From: Halopiger goleimassiliensis
GTDB lineage: Archaea; Halobacteriota; Halobacteria; Halobacteriales; Natrialbaceae
Assembly (NCBI RefSeq): GCF_000455345.1
Contig: NZ_HG315690.1
Location: 2,059,360 to 2,123,359 of the forward strand
Direction: 5' to 3'
Length of the DNA: 64,000 nucleotides
This document shows positions 20,883 through 29,651 of the stretch, piece by piece. The first letter of the stretch is position 1. The number at the start of each line of letters is the position of its first letter. A program made the position numbers and the translations under genes. The notes under the pieces were generated by a model. The model saw only the letters and a list, made by a program, of their open reading frames with translations, did no database searches and had not been told where the DNA came from.

Positions 20883-21461
20883 ATGACGACACCACACGAC
20901 TCCGCGGTCGCGGACGGTGCCGACGGTACCGTTCCGCGAGAGCGGCTGTGGGAACGGATCCGAAACGTCGACCGGAACTGGGACGCAGGGCGAGAACGCG
21001 ACCAGGCGGCGACCGGACCGTCGCGAGTGCTGGTGCCGTTCGACGACTCGCCGCCCGCCCGGAGTGCGCTCGAGTACGCCTTCGAACTGTTTCCGGACGC
21101 GGATGTAACCGCGTTAGCGATCGTCGAAGAGTCGACGATCGACTACGCTCCGGCTCCGCCAACCGAGCGGGGCGGGGACGGTGCGAGCGAACTCCTCGAG
21201 GCCCGCCCGCGGGAACTCGCGAGCGCGATCGAACTCGCGGAGCGCGTCGACGGCGAACTCCGAACGGCTGGACGGGTCGGAACGCCGACCCGGGGAATTC
21301 TCGAGTACCTCGAGAGCGGGTCGGTCGATCACGTCGTCATCGGTAGCCACTGTCGATCCGGCCTCGATCGCGTCCTCCGGGGCAGCGTCGCCGAGGTCGT
21401 CGTCCGCCACTCGCCGGTGCCGGTCACCGTGGTTCGCGCCGGACCGGATCGGGGTGACTGA
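20883..21461 (+). CDS. Universal stress protein, UspA family, with N-terminal extension
   Basis: A 192-residue UspA protein. Residues 1-47 form a charged extension (RERLWERIRNVDRNWDAGRE) absent from its paralog at 12450. The Usp fold then starts with RVLVPFDDSPPARSALEYAF and ends with IGSHCRSGLDRVLRGSVAEV and VVRHSPVPVTVVR, with the ATP-loop glycines and serines. A zinc-ribbon microprotein begins two nucleotides after its stop, indicating an operon. Confidence 0.88.
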   Translation: MTTPHDSAVADGADGTVPRERLWERIRNVDRNWDAGRERDQAATGPSRVLVPFDDSPPARSALEYAFELFPDADVTALAIVEESTIDYAPAPPTERGGDGASELLEARPRELASAIELAERVDGELRTAGRVGTPTRGILEYLESGSVDHVVIGSHCRSGLDRVLRGSVAEVVVRHSPVPVTVVRAGPDRGD

Positions 21462-21463
21462 CC

Positions 21464-21628
21464 GTGTCCCCAGCGAGAGACCAGCGTGAGAAGGGCGTCG
21501 CGATCTGCGAGCAGTGCCGAGAGGTGTACTCGGTCTGGATCCGTCCGGACGGAACGGTTTACGCGATCAGTTCGCACAACAGTTGCACGTGCGACGAACG
21601 GAACGCGAACGTCGTCGACGACCTGTGA
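21464..21628 (+). CDS. Zinc-ribbon-like microprotein
   Basis: A 54-residue protein starting with GTG two nucleotides after the UspA stop. Two cysteine pairs are evident: CEQC near residue 15-18 and CTC near residue 42-44, joined by VYSVWIRPDGTVYAISSHNS. A second copy of the same design lies at 40638-40832 (CEDC, LFTVWIRDDGSVYPISPNN, CGC), which shows that this is a real, conserved coding sequence rather than a chance frame. Likely binds one zinc ion. Function is unknown; the tight link to a UspA gene suggests a stress role. Confidence 0.75.
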   Translation: MSPARDQREKGVAICEQCREVYSVWIRPDGTVYAISSHNSCTCDERNANVVDDL

Positions 21629-21662
21629 CCGGACGCGGTCGCGACCGCAACCGGGGCCGCGT

Positions 21663-23972
21663 TCACTCGCGGCCGAACAGCCGCTCGCGCAGCGACCGCG
21701 ACGTGGGACGCTCGGCGAGAACGACCGAACAGTCGACCTCGTGGACGATGTCGTAGGCGAGCGAGCCCCTGAGGAGCCGCGAAAGCAGACCTCGCTCGGT
21801 CGCGCCGATGACCAACAGCGAGTAGTCCGCGGCCGCGGATTCGATAGCCGTCTCGACGTCACCCGAGGCGTCGACGCGGATCGTGGCGTCCGAGAGGTCG
21901 TGTTCGTCGGCCCACTCGGTCAGGAACTGCTCGCCCGCGGTACGTTCGTCCTCGCCGTCGACGACGTGCAACAGCGTGATCTCCGAATCGAGCTGGTCCC
22001 GCAGGTCGCGGGCGACCTCGGCACTGAGGTCCGAGTCCGGACCACCGGCCGTCGGCACCAGCACGCGGTCGGTCTCGAGGCCGCGGTCGTCGAAGACGAG
22101 GAAGTCACAGGGGAGGTCGTGGGTGAGTTCGTCGAGCGGCCCCTCGACGCGGCCGGCCGACCAGGCGCGGTCCGGTCCCCAGCCCATGACCGCGGCGTCG
22201 GCGTTCTCGCGGCGGACCACGTCGAAGATTTCCTCGAACGAGCGGTGCGAGACCACGGTTTTGACGTCGACTGGGACGTCGAGCGTCTCCGTGCTCTTTC
22301 GGACCCCTTCCATCAATTCCTGGGACTCCGCGTCGATGCGCTGGACGTGGTCGGACCCCTCCTCGAGGGGAGTCTGGTCCGGGACCTCGACGATGTGGAC
22401 GGCCGTGACCGACCCCTCGTTGGCCTTCGCGAGGACGCTCGCGAACGACAGCAGGTTGGATTCGGTCCGCGGATTCGATACCGGGACGACGACCGTGTAC
22501 TCCCCGTTACCGGACGGTTTCGCCGCCGTCGCGGCCGTCACGGCGACGTCCGGCATCGCCTCCGACCGCGAGAGGATGTAGTTGCTCAGCACGCCCTCGC
22601 GGTCGGTCTGGTGGCGGGCATAGAGGCCGTACCAGAGGACGGCACCGACGACGAACACCATGCTGAGTGCGATCTCGATCTCCTTCATGAAGCCGATCAG
22701 GCCCAGGGAGAAGACGATCCCGAGGATCGGCGTGATCGGATACAGCGGCACGGTGAAGTCGGGATCGTAATCGGGCACGTCCGCTTCCCGGAAGACGATC
22801 AACGCCGCGTTGATGAGCGCGTAGACGACCAGATGGAGGATGCTCGCGGCCTTCGAGAGGACCTCGAGGTCGTCCCCGAGGACGACGATGAACAGCAGGA
22901 TCATCCCGCCGGTGACGGCGATCGACCGGTACGGCGTCGCGAACCGCGGGTGGATCTCGTTGAGCCACGCGGTGACGATCTTGTCCCGACCCATCGCGAA
23001 GTTGATACGGGCGGAGGCCAGAATCGACGCGTTCGCGCTCGAGGCGGTCGCGAGCAACGCACCGAGCGTGATCGAGGTGACGCCGACGACGCCGAGGTTG
23101 GACTCGAAGATGATCTCTGCGGCGTCGGCCATCGGCGTCTCCTGGTTGATCGCGTCGTAGGGAATGATCCCGACGAGGAGACCGACGATGACCGCGTAGA
23201 TGACGGTCGCGATGACGACGCTGCCGACGATCGCGATCGGGAGGTTCCGGCCGGGGTTTTTCAGTTCCTCGCCGATCGTCGCGATCTTCGCGTAGCCGAG
23301 GAACGAGACGAACACGAGGGCAGTGCCGGGCAGTATCTCGCCGTAGCCGAGCGGTGCGATGGTGTCGTCGACCATCACGGTCCCCCAGTCGAACGAGAAG
23401 AACCCGAGCACGGAGAAGACGGTGAGGATCGTCAGTAACAGGGCGACGATGGCGGTCTGGACGCCGCCGGTCTCTTTCGCGCCGATGTAGTTGACGCCGA
23501 CGAACGCGAGGCCGGCCAGGAACGCACCGACCTGCACCTCCGAGAGGACGAGCGGACCGAGCACGATCGTCGGCAGTAACGCGACCTCGCCGACGAGCGG
23601 TAGCTGGACGGCGATACCGTCGAGGAACGTCGCAAGATAGCCGCCGAACCCGATGCAGTAGAAGGCGCTCGCGAAGGCCAGCCCCATCCAGTCGCCCATG
23701 CCGGAGATCGACCCGAACAGCGGCCCGAGCGCCCGGTTGATGTAGTAGTACGCGCCACCGGCTTTCGGCATCGCCGTGCCGAGTTCGCTCACCGAGAGTG
23801 CGTTGATCAGGGCGATCAACCCGCCGACCACGAACGAGAGCACGACGACGGGGCCGGCTTCCTTGGCCGCGACGCCCGGGAGGACGAAGATCCCTGCCCC
23901 GATCATCGTCCCGATACCGATCGCGAGGGCAGAGATCAGCCCCAGGTCCTTGGCCAGTTCCTCGTCGCTCAT
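21663..23972 (-). CDS. APC-family amino acid permease fused to two UspA domains
   Basis: A 769-residue fusion. Residues 1-430 form a 12-helix APC-superfamily permease: the first helix GLISALAIGIGTMIGAGIFVLPG carries the substrate-binding GIGxMIGAGIF motif. Two UspA-like domains follow (about 480-620 and 630-769), the last ending IGATERGLLSRLLRGSLAYDIVHEVDCSVVLAERP. The C-terminal domains are probably cytoplasmic and may gate transport in response to nucleotide. I use the ATG at 23972 (MSDEELAKDLGLIS); an earlier ATG at 24008 adds an unlikely extension. It is convergent with the UspA and zinc-ribbon genes. Confidence 0.9.
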   Translation of the reverse strand: MSDEELAKDLGLISALAIGIGTMIGAGIFVLPGVAAKEAGPVVVLSFVVGGLIALINALSVSELGTAMPKAGGAYYYINRALGPLFGSISGMGDWMGLAFASAFYCIGFGGYLATFLDGIAVQLPLVGEVALLPTIVLGPLVLSEVQVGAFLAGLAFVGVNYIGAKETGGVQTAIVALLLTILTVFSVLGFFSFDWGTVMVDDTIAPLGYGEILPGTALVFVSFLGYAKIATIGEELKNPGRNLPIAIVGSVVIATVIYAVIVGLLVGIIPYDAINQETPMADAAEIIFESNLGVVGVTSITLGALLATASSANASILASARINFAMGRDKIVTAWLNEIHPRFATPYRSIAVTGGMILLFIVVLGDDLEVLSKAASILHLVVYALINAALIVFREADVPDYDPDFTVPLYPITPILGIVFSLGLIGFMKEIEIALSMVFVVGAVLWYGLYARHQTDREGVLSNYILSRSEAMPDVAVTAATAAKPSGNGEYTVVVPVSNPRTESNLLSFASVLAKANEGSVTAVHIVEVPDQTPLEEGSDHVQRIDAESQELMEGVRKSTETLDVPVDVKTVVSHRSFEEIFDVVRRENADAAVMGWGPDRAWSAGRVEGPLDELTHDLPCDFLVFDDRGLETDRVLVPTAGGPDSDLSAEVARDLRDQLDSEITLLHVVDGEDERTAGEQFLTEWADEHDLSDATIRVDASGDVETAIESAAADYSLLVIGATERGLLSRLLRGSLAYDIVHEVDCSVVLAERPTSRSLRERLFGRE

Positions 23973-24305
23973 CGTACACCTCCGCTCCGGTTCGGAAAGC
24001 GAGAGCAACCTGTGTTACGTATCATGGTGGATAGAGAACTCCCTAGCTCGCGGTTCCGCCCACATACCGAACCGAAGCGTCACCTTCCCCTTAACTGATT
24101 TGTTTGCCGGCCGCGAGCGGCTGGATTTCCGGTAATCGTACACGATTCAAAACGGGGATTGTCGGGGCCTTCGACGGAGCGGTTCGGACGTTCCGGAACG
24201 AGACTCGAGGCCGTCAGCCCGCGTCTGCGGTCGAGTACGGGCGGCTCCGATCCGTCGGAGAGAATCACCACCGCTTACAATGGAGCGAATAGATACCCCG
24301 AGCAG
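23973..24305. other. Divergent intergenic region, APC permease / trkA
   Basis: 333 nt holding the promoters of both genes. I see no supported coding sequence and no clear palindrome. An in-frame extension of trkA to 24159 exists but lacks family similarity. Confidence 0.6.
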
Positions 24306-25640
24306 ATGCAGATAGTAATCGTTGGGGCAGGCGAGGTCGGCCGGTCCATCGCCCGCAATCTCGAGACGGCCCACGACGTGGTGGTGATCGATCGCGACGC
24401 GGGCGTGGTCGAGGACCTCACGTACTCCAGGGACGTCCTCGCGGTCCACGGTGACGGCACCGAACTCGGGACCCTCGAGGACGCCGACGTGAGGGGGGCC
24501 GATCTGGTCATCGCGTGTACGGACGACGACGAGGCGAACGTCGTCATCTGTGGCGCGGCCAAAACCGTCAGCGACGCGTTCACGATCGCGCGCGTCCGGA
24601 GGCGGGGGCTGCTCGAAACCTGGGAGGGGTCCCAGGGTGCGTTCGGCGTCGATTTCATGGTGTGTACGGACCTGTTGACCGCGCGGGCGATCGTTCGCAT
24701 CTCGAACCTGCCGGGCACCCAGGACGTCGACACCTTCGTCGGCGGCCTCGTCAGGATGGCGGAGTTCGAGATCACGGCCGAGAGTTCGGTCGCCGGACAG
24801 ACCGTCCAGGAGGCCGATCGGTACGACTCGCTGACGTTCGCCAGCGTCTTCCGGAACGACGAGATGATCGTCGCGACCGGCGAGACGGAACTCCGGGCCG
24901 GCGACCGCCTCGTGGTCATCGGCAGTTCGGAGTCGGTCGCCGACTTCGCCAGGGACATCGTCCCGACGGTGACCGACGACGGTAACGAGGTCGTCATCGT
25001 CGGTGCCAGCGAGGTCGGGTTCCAGGCGGCCCGCGAGTTCGAAGAGCACGGCTACCGGCCCCGCCTGATCGAACGCGACCACGAACGGGCCCGGGAGGCC
25101 GCCGAGAAGCTCCCGAACACGATGGTGCTCGAGAGCGACGCGACCGACTCCGAGTTCCTCGTCCGCGAACACGTCGACGAGGCGGACGTGGTCGTCGCCG
25201 CCCTGGACGGCGACGAGAAGAACCTGCTCGTGTCGTTGCTCGCGGAACGGATCGGCGTCGACCGAACGGTCGCCGTCATCGAGAACCTCCAGTACGCGGA
25301 CCTGTTCGAGACCGTCGGCGTCGACGTGGCAGTCAACCCGCGCGAGGAGACCGCCGAGGAGATCGTCCGGTTCACCCGGGCCAACCACACGGAGAAGGTC
25401 GCCATGCTCGAGCACGACCGTGCCGAGGTCATCGAGTTCGAGGTCAACGCCGATAGCGCACTCGCGGGACGACCGATCGTCGAAGCGACCGACGAACTGC
25501 CCGACGGCGTCGTCGTCGGCGCGATCTCCCGGCAGGGGGACCTCGTGACTCCCCGCGGTGAAACCATCGTCCAGCCGGGCGATCACGTCGTCGTCTTCGT
25601 CGACGCGGCCGTCCTCGACGAGGTCGTCGAGGCGATCTAG
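24306..25640 (+). CDS. trkA: Trk potassium uptake system, NAD-binding regulatory subunit TrkA
   Basis: Peripheral membrane gating subunit for TrkH; haloarchaea rely on K+ uptake for osmotic balance. The 444-residue protein has two RCK units. The first starts MQIVIVGAGEVGRSIARNLE, a Rossmann GxGxxG with acidic VVVIDRD after it; the second starts EVVIVGASEVGFQAAREFEE. Each is followed by an RCK-C domain (FEITAESSVAGQTVQEAD and FEVNADSALAGRPIVEATDE). I chose the ATG at 24306 because it begins directly with the first Rossmann strand. Its stop codon is immediately followed by the ATG of trkH, so the pair is one operon. Confidence 0.95.
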   Translation: MQIVIVGAGEVGRSIARNLETAHDVVVIDRDAGVVEDLTYSRDVLAVHGDGTELGTLEDADVRGADLVIACTDDDEANVVICGAAKTVSDAFTIARVRRRGLLETWEGSQGAFGVDFMVCTDLLTARAIVRISNLPGTQDVDTFVGGLVRMAEFEITAESSVAGQTVQEADRYDSLTFASVFRNDEMIVATGETELRAGDRLVVIGSSESVADFARDIVPTVTDDGNEVVIVGASEVGFQAAREFEEHGYRPRLIERDHERAREAAEKLPNTMVLESDATDSEFLVREHVDEADVVVAALDGDEKNLLVSLLAERIGVDRTVAVIENLQYADLFETVGVDVAVNPREETAEEIVRFTRANHTEKVAMLEHDRAEVIEFEVNADSALAGRPIVEATDELPDGVVVGAISRQGDLVTPRGETIVQPGDHVVVFVDAAVLDEVVEAI

Positions 25641-27185
25641 ATGCGACGGCTGCACGTCGACTGGCGGGCCGGGCTGAGCCTCGTCGGAACGCTGCTGGCC
25701 TTCCTCTCGGTCTCGTTCGTCGTGCCGATCCTCGTCGCGCTCGCCTACGGCGGGACCGATCTGTGGGTGTTCGTCGTCTCGATGGTCGCGACCGCCGGCT
25801 TCGGACTGGGACTGCGACGGCTCGATCCGGAACCGGATCCCGGTGCTCGAGAGGCATTCATGGTCGTCGCGCTGACCTGGCTACTCGCGGCAGTCTTCGG
25901 CGCGCTCCCGTACGTGCTCGCCGGTAATGGCACCGTCGCCCACCCGATCAACGCCCTCTTCGAGAGCATGAGCGGGATCACGACGACCGGGGCGACCGTC
26001 ATGGGCGACATCTCCTTCGATACCCACTCGCGGGCGCTGATGATGTGGCGTCAGCTCACCCAGTGGCTCGGCGGGATGGGAATCATCGTCCTCGCGGTCG
26101 CCATCCTCTCGCAGATGGCCGTCGGGGGTGCTCAACTCATGCGCGCCGAGACACCCGGTCCCGGTGTCTCGAAGCTGACGCCCCACATCGCGGAGACCGC
26201 CCGCGTGCTGTGGATCGCGTACGTCGTGCTGACGGTGGTCTACATCGTCCTGCTGTTCGGACTCAACAAGTTGGGCGTTGCAGATGATATGGGCCTCTAC
26301 AACGCCATCGCCCACGGGTTCACGACGCTTCCGACGGGCGGATTCTCCCCCGAAGCGCGCAGCATCGAGGCGTTCTCGCCGATCGTCCAGTGGCTCGTGA
26401 TCCCGTTCATGTTCGCCGCCGGGGTCAACTTCGTGCTCTGGTGGCACGTCATCACCGGGGACGCGAAGACGCTGCTGCGGGACAACGAGTTCCGCCTCTA
26501 CCTCGGCGCGACGGCCGTACTCTCGGTCGTCACCACGGTCGTCCTGTTCGTCTCCGCGATCGAGACGGAGAAGACCGGGATGATCGGCGGCCACCTCGAG
26601 CGATCGGCCCGGTACGCCACCTTCCAGATCGCGTCGCTGGTCAACTCCACCGGGTACGCGAACATGGACTTCGACGCCTGGAACGGGGCCGCCAAGGGGC
26701 TGTTGCTGTTCGCGATGTTCATCGGCGGCTCGACGGGATCGACCGGCGGCGGGATCAAGATCCTCCGGTGGCTCGTGATCCTCAAGTCGCTCCGCCGCGA
26801 GGTGTTCACGACGATCCACCCCGAGGCGGTCCGTCCCGTCCGGATGAACGGCCGCGTCCTCGACGAAGACGCGGTTCGGGGGATCTACGCCTTCACCCTG
26901 CTGTACCTCGTGATCTTCTTCGTCGGCGTCGCGCTCTTCGCCGCCGATGCCGCCCGCGCCGGACTGTTCGAGCTTCCCGAATTCGGGCTGATCGACGTCG
27001 TCAGCGCGTCGATCGCGACGCTCGGGAACATCGGTCCGGGACTGGGGACGATGACCGGGCCGATGGGCGGCTACCTCGAGTTCCCATCCACCTCGAAGCT
27101 CCTGATGATCCTCTACATGTGGATCGGCCGCCTCGAGATCTTCCCGGTGCTCGTCCTGCTGACGAAGGCCTACTGGACGGACTGA
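25641..27185 (+). CDS. trkH: Trk/Ktr potassium transporter, pore subunit TrkH
   Basis: A 514-residue K+ channel-like transporter with four pore repeats. The selectivity-filter segments are visible in each: MSGITTTGATVMGD, THGFTTLPTGGFSP (as HGFTTLPTGGF), NSTGYANMDFDAW and TLGNIGPGLGTMTGP. The glycine-rich ILF/lateral-gate region appears as GGSTGSTGGGIKILR. Starts directly after the trkA stop with no spacing, so translation is coupled. Complete and typical. Confidence 0.95.
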   Translation: MRRLHVDWRAGLSLVGTLLAFLSVSFVVPILVALAYGGTDLWVFVVSMVATAGFGLGLRRLDPEPDPGAREAFMVVALTWLLAAVFGALPYVLAGNGTVAHPINALFESMSGITTTGATVMGDISFDTHSRALMMWRQLTQWLGGMGIIVLAVAILSQMAVGGAQLMRAETPGPGVSKLTPHIAETARVLWIAYVVLTVVYIVLLFGLNKLGVADDMGLYNAIAHGFTTLPTGGFSPEARSIEAFSPIVQWLVIPFMFAAGVNFVLWWHVITGDAKTLLRDNEFRLYLGATAVLSVVTTVVLFVSAIETEKTGMIGGHLERSARYATFQIASLVNSTGYANMDFDAWNGAAKGLLLFAMFIGGSTGSTGGGIKILRWLVILKSLRREVFTTIHPEAVRPVRMNGRVLDEDAVRGIYAFTLLYLVIFFVGVALFAADAARAGLFELPEFGLIDVVSASIATLGNIGPGLGTMTGPMGGYLEFPSTSKLLMILYMWIGRLEIFPVLVLLTKAYWTD

Positions 27186-27232
27186 CGCGAGGCGGTCGTC
27201 CGGCCTCGATTCGGTCCCTCGACGTCCGTCGC

Positions 27233-29647
27233 TCATCCGAGCACCCGTTCCCACAGGATCAGCGTCGGCGGCAGGACGACGATCGCCGTCACGTACGAGT
27301 AGATGACGCTGATGAACATCAGGAAGCCGAACTGGCCCAGAAGCGGCGTAATCGCGAGCACGAGCGATCCAGCACCACCGAGCGTCGTCAGCATCGATCC
27401 CGTGAGGGCACCGCCGGTCCCCCTGAGCGTAGTCAGCAGGGACTCGTAGGCGTCGTCGCACTCGTTGTACTCGTCGATGAACCGGTGGGTGACGTGGACG
27501 GAGTAAGCGACGCCGACGCCGATCGTGATCGACAGGACGGTCCCCGTCAGGGCGTTCAGCGGGACGTTCAACACCGGCATCGTCCCGCCGAGCACCGCGA
27601 CGGTGACGACGATCGGCACCAGATTCGCCACGCCGAGCGAGGCCCGGCCCTCGAGGACGTGGTAGATCACCATCAGGAAGACGGCGGTGAATACCAGCGC
27701 GAGCGCGAGGCTGAGCAGCGAGGACTCGAGGATGAGCTGTGACACCTCGTGGAAGACGACGACTTCCCCGGTCGGCGTCGCCTCGAGGCGGTAATCGTCC
27801 GCGAGTTCCTCCGCGTCGTAGGTCACCTCGGCCTGGGTCGCGTCGGCCTCGACGGTGTAGACGATGCGGGTGCTGCGCTGGTCCTCGGTGACGTACTCGA
27901 GGGCCGCCTCGCTGGAGTCCGACGATAGCAGTTCGTCCAGGACGTGGCCGACGTTTCGGTCGGGGACGCCGTTACCGTTCACGTCGTTTTCCTCGAGCAA
28001 CCGGGCGAACTCCCGATCCTGCTGGGCGTGGTCGTGCATTACGTCGACGACGCTCTCGCTGTCGGCGACGGTGCCGTCGGTGACGATCGTCGACGGCGGG
28101 TCCTCGCCCGCGCGATGGATAGACTCCAGGGTGTGATCGGCGTATATCGGCCCCTCGACGTAGATCGTCACCTGGTCGTCCTCGCCGCTCTCGAAGGTGT
28201 CCTCGAGGTAGTTGAGCGTCTCCGTCGCGGTGTACTCGGACGGTGCGAGCGGTCCCGGAGCGGCATCGACGTAGTCGGGCAACTCCTCGGGCGGCAGGAA
28301 GTCCTCCTGTTCGAACGTCGTATCGACGGTCGTCGCGTACGCGCCGGCACCGGCCGTCACCAGGAGCGCGGCCAGCAACATCGCGATCGGTGCGCGGTCG
28401 GCGAGGTGGGCACCGGCCGGAAGGGATCGGCCCAGCAACGAGTCCTCGGAGCCGATGGGCGTCGTCCCGAAGTCGGGAACGTCGTGGCGGTCCCGGAACC
28501 GGTCCAGCTCGACTTTCGCCGCTGGCAGGAAGACGCCGAAGATGAGGAACGTGAAGATGATCCCGACGCTCGCGACGAACCCGAAGTCCCGGATCGGCCC
28601 GAGTTCGCTGGTGACGTTCGCGCCGAAACCGATGACCGTCGTCCCGGTCACGATGAAGAAGGCGACGAGCAACTGCTCGGCCGCGTCACGCATCCCGTCG
28701 TCGATTCCGGCCCCCGCGACGCGCTCCTCGCGGTATCGGTTGACCGCGTGAATGCCGAAGTCGATCCCGATCGCCAGCAACAGTGGCGGGATCGCGATCA
28801 TCATGTCGGTAAACGCGATGCCGGCGTGGCCGGTGAACCCGAACGTCCAGACGACGGCCATCACGAGCGCGATCAGCCCGAGTACCAGATCGAACGGATC
28901 CCGGTAGGCGACGATCAAAAAGACGAGGATGAGGACGATGACGACCGGAACGATGATGGCCAGCGAGTCCGCGATGACGTTCTCGAACTCCGCGTCGAAG
29001 ATCCCGTTCCCGAAGACGACGAACTCGCCGTCCATCGAGGCGGCCGCCTCCTGTGCGCGGAACTGGACCGTCGCCTCGTCGACCCCGTCGGCGTGGGTCG
29101 CCGTCGCGATCGTCGCCGAGGCGTAGGGCTCCTGCGGCGAGAAGTCGTCGCTGAGCGAGGCTGCAAAGGCCGACTCCTCGCCCAGTTCCCGAACCGCCTC
29201 GCGCACCTCGCCGTCCGAGGCGTGCTCGAGCGTCCGGATCTGGGCCGACAGCGTGTCGGCCGTCGGATCGATCGACTGGGCGACGCCCTGGGCGCTGCTC
29301 GAGGTCTCGACGACGCGATAGTCGTCGTTTCCCTCGAGATGCTGCTGGAACTCGAGCATCCGCAACAGGGCGTCCCTGGTGAGGACGTTCTCGCCGCGGT
29401 GGATCAGCTGGGTCGTAGGACCCTCCTCTTCGAACGGCGGTTCGAACTCCTCGTTGATCCGGTCCTGTGCCTCCTGGGCGTCGACCCCCTCGACGAAGGT
29501 GTCGAGCCCTTCCTCCATCTCGATGCCGCCGAGACCGCCGGCGAACAGCGCCGTGACTAGCAGGAAGGCGACGATCACGGCCCGCGGCCGCTCCGTGATC
29601 CAGTAGTTGGAGGCGTCGAGCGTCCGCTGGAGGAGTCCGTCGGCCAT
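27233..29647 (-). CDS. RND superfamily (MMPL/HpnN-like) exporter
   Basis: An 804-residue membrane protein with the RND layout: one helix (RAVIVAFLLVTALFAGGLG), a large outside domain (about residues 45-275), five clustered helices, then the same again. The sterol-sensing-like segment PPLLLAIGIDFGIHAVNRYREE and its counterpart in the second half, SITIGVGVAYSVHVTHRFIDEY, hold the Asp and polar residues used for proton coupling. It starts four nucleotides after the stop of the COG1361 protein and so forms an operon with it. Archaeal RND proteins of this type are thought to move lipids or hydrophobic compounds; the substrate is unknown. Confidence 0.9.
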   Translation of the reverse strand: MADGLLQRTLDASNYWITERPRAVIVAFLLVTALFAGGLGGIEMEEGLDTFVEGVDAQEAQDRINEEFEPPFEEEGPTTQLIHRGENVLTRDALLRMLEFQQHLEGNDDYRVVETSSSAQGVAQSIDPTADTLSAQIRTLEHASDGEVREAVRELGEESAFAASLSDDFSPQEPYASATIATATHADGVDEATVQFRAQEAAASMDGEFVVFGNGIFDAEFENVIADSLAIIVPVVIVLILVFLIVAYRDPFDLVLGLIALVMAVVWTFGFTGHAGIAFTDMMIAIPPLLLAIGIDFGIHAVNRYREERVAGAGIDDGMRDAAEQLLVAFFIVTGTTVIGFGANVTSELGPIRDFGFVASVGIIFTFLIFGVFLPAAKVELDRFRDRHDVPDFGTTPIGSEDSLLGRSLPAGAHLADRAPIAMLLAALLVTAGAGAYATTVDTTFEQEDFLPPEELPDYVDAAPGPLAPSEYTATETLNYLEDTFESGEDDQVTIYVEGPIYADHTLESIHRAGEDPPSTIVTDGTVADSESVVDVMHDHAQQDREFARLLEENDVNGNGVPDRNVGHVLDELLSSDSSEAALEYVTEDQRSTRIVYTVEADATQAEVTYDAEELADDYRLEATPTGEVVVFHEVSQLILESSLLSLALALVFTAVFLMVIYHVLEGRASLGVANLVPIVVTVAVLGGTMPVLNVPLNALTGTVLSITIGVGVAYSVHVTHRFIDEYNECDDAYESLLTTLRGTGGALTGSMLTTLGGAGSLVLAITPLLGQFGFLMFISVIYSYVTAIVVLPPTLILWERVLG

Positions 29648-29651
29648 CGTT

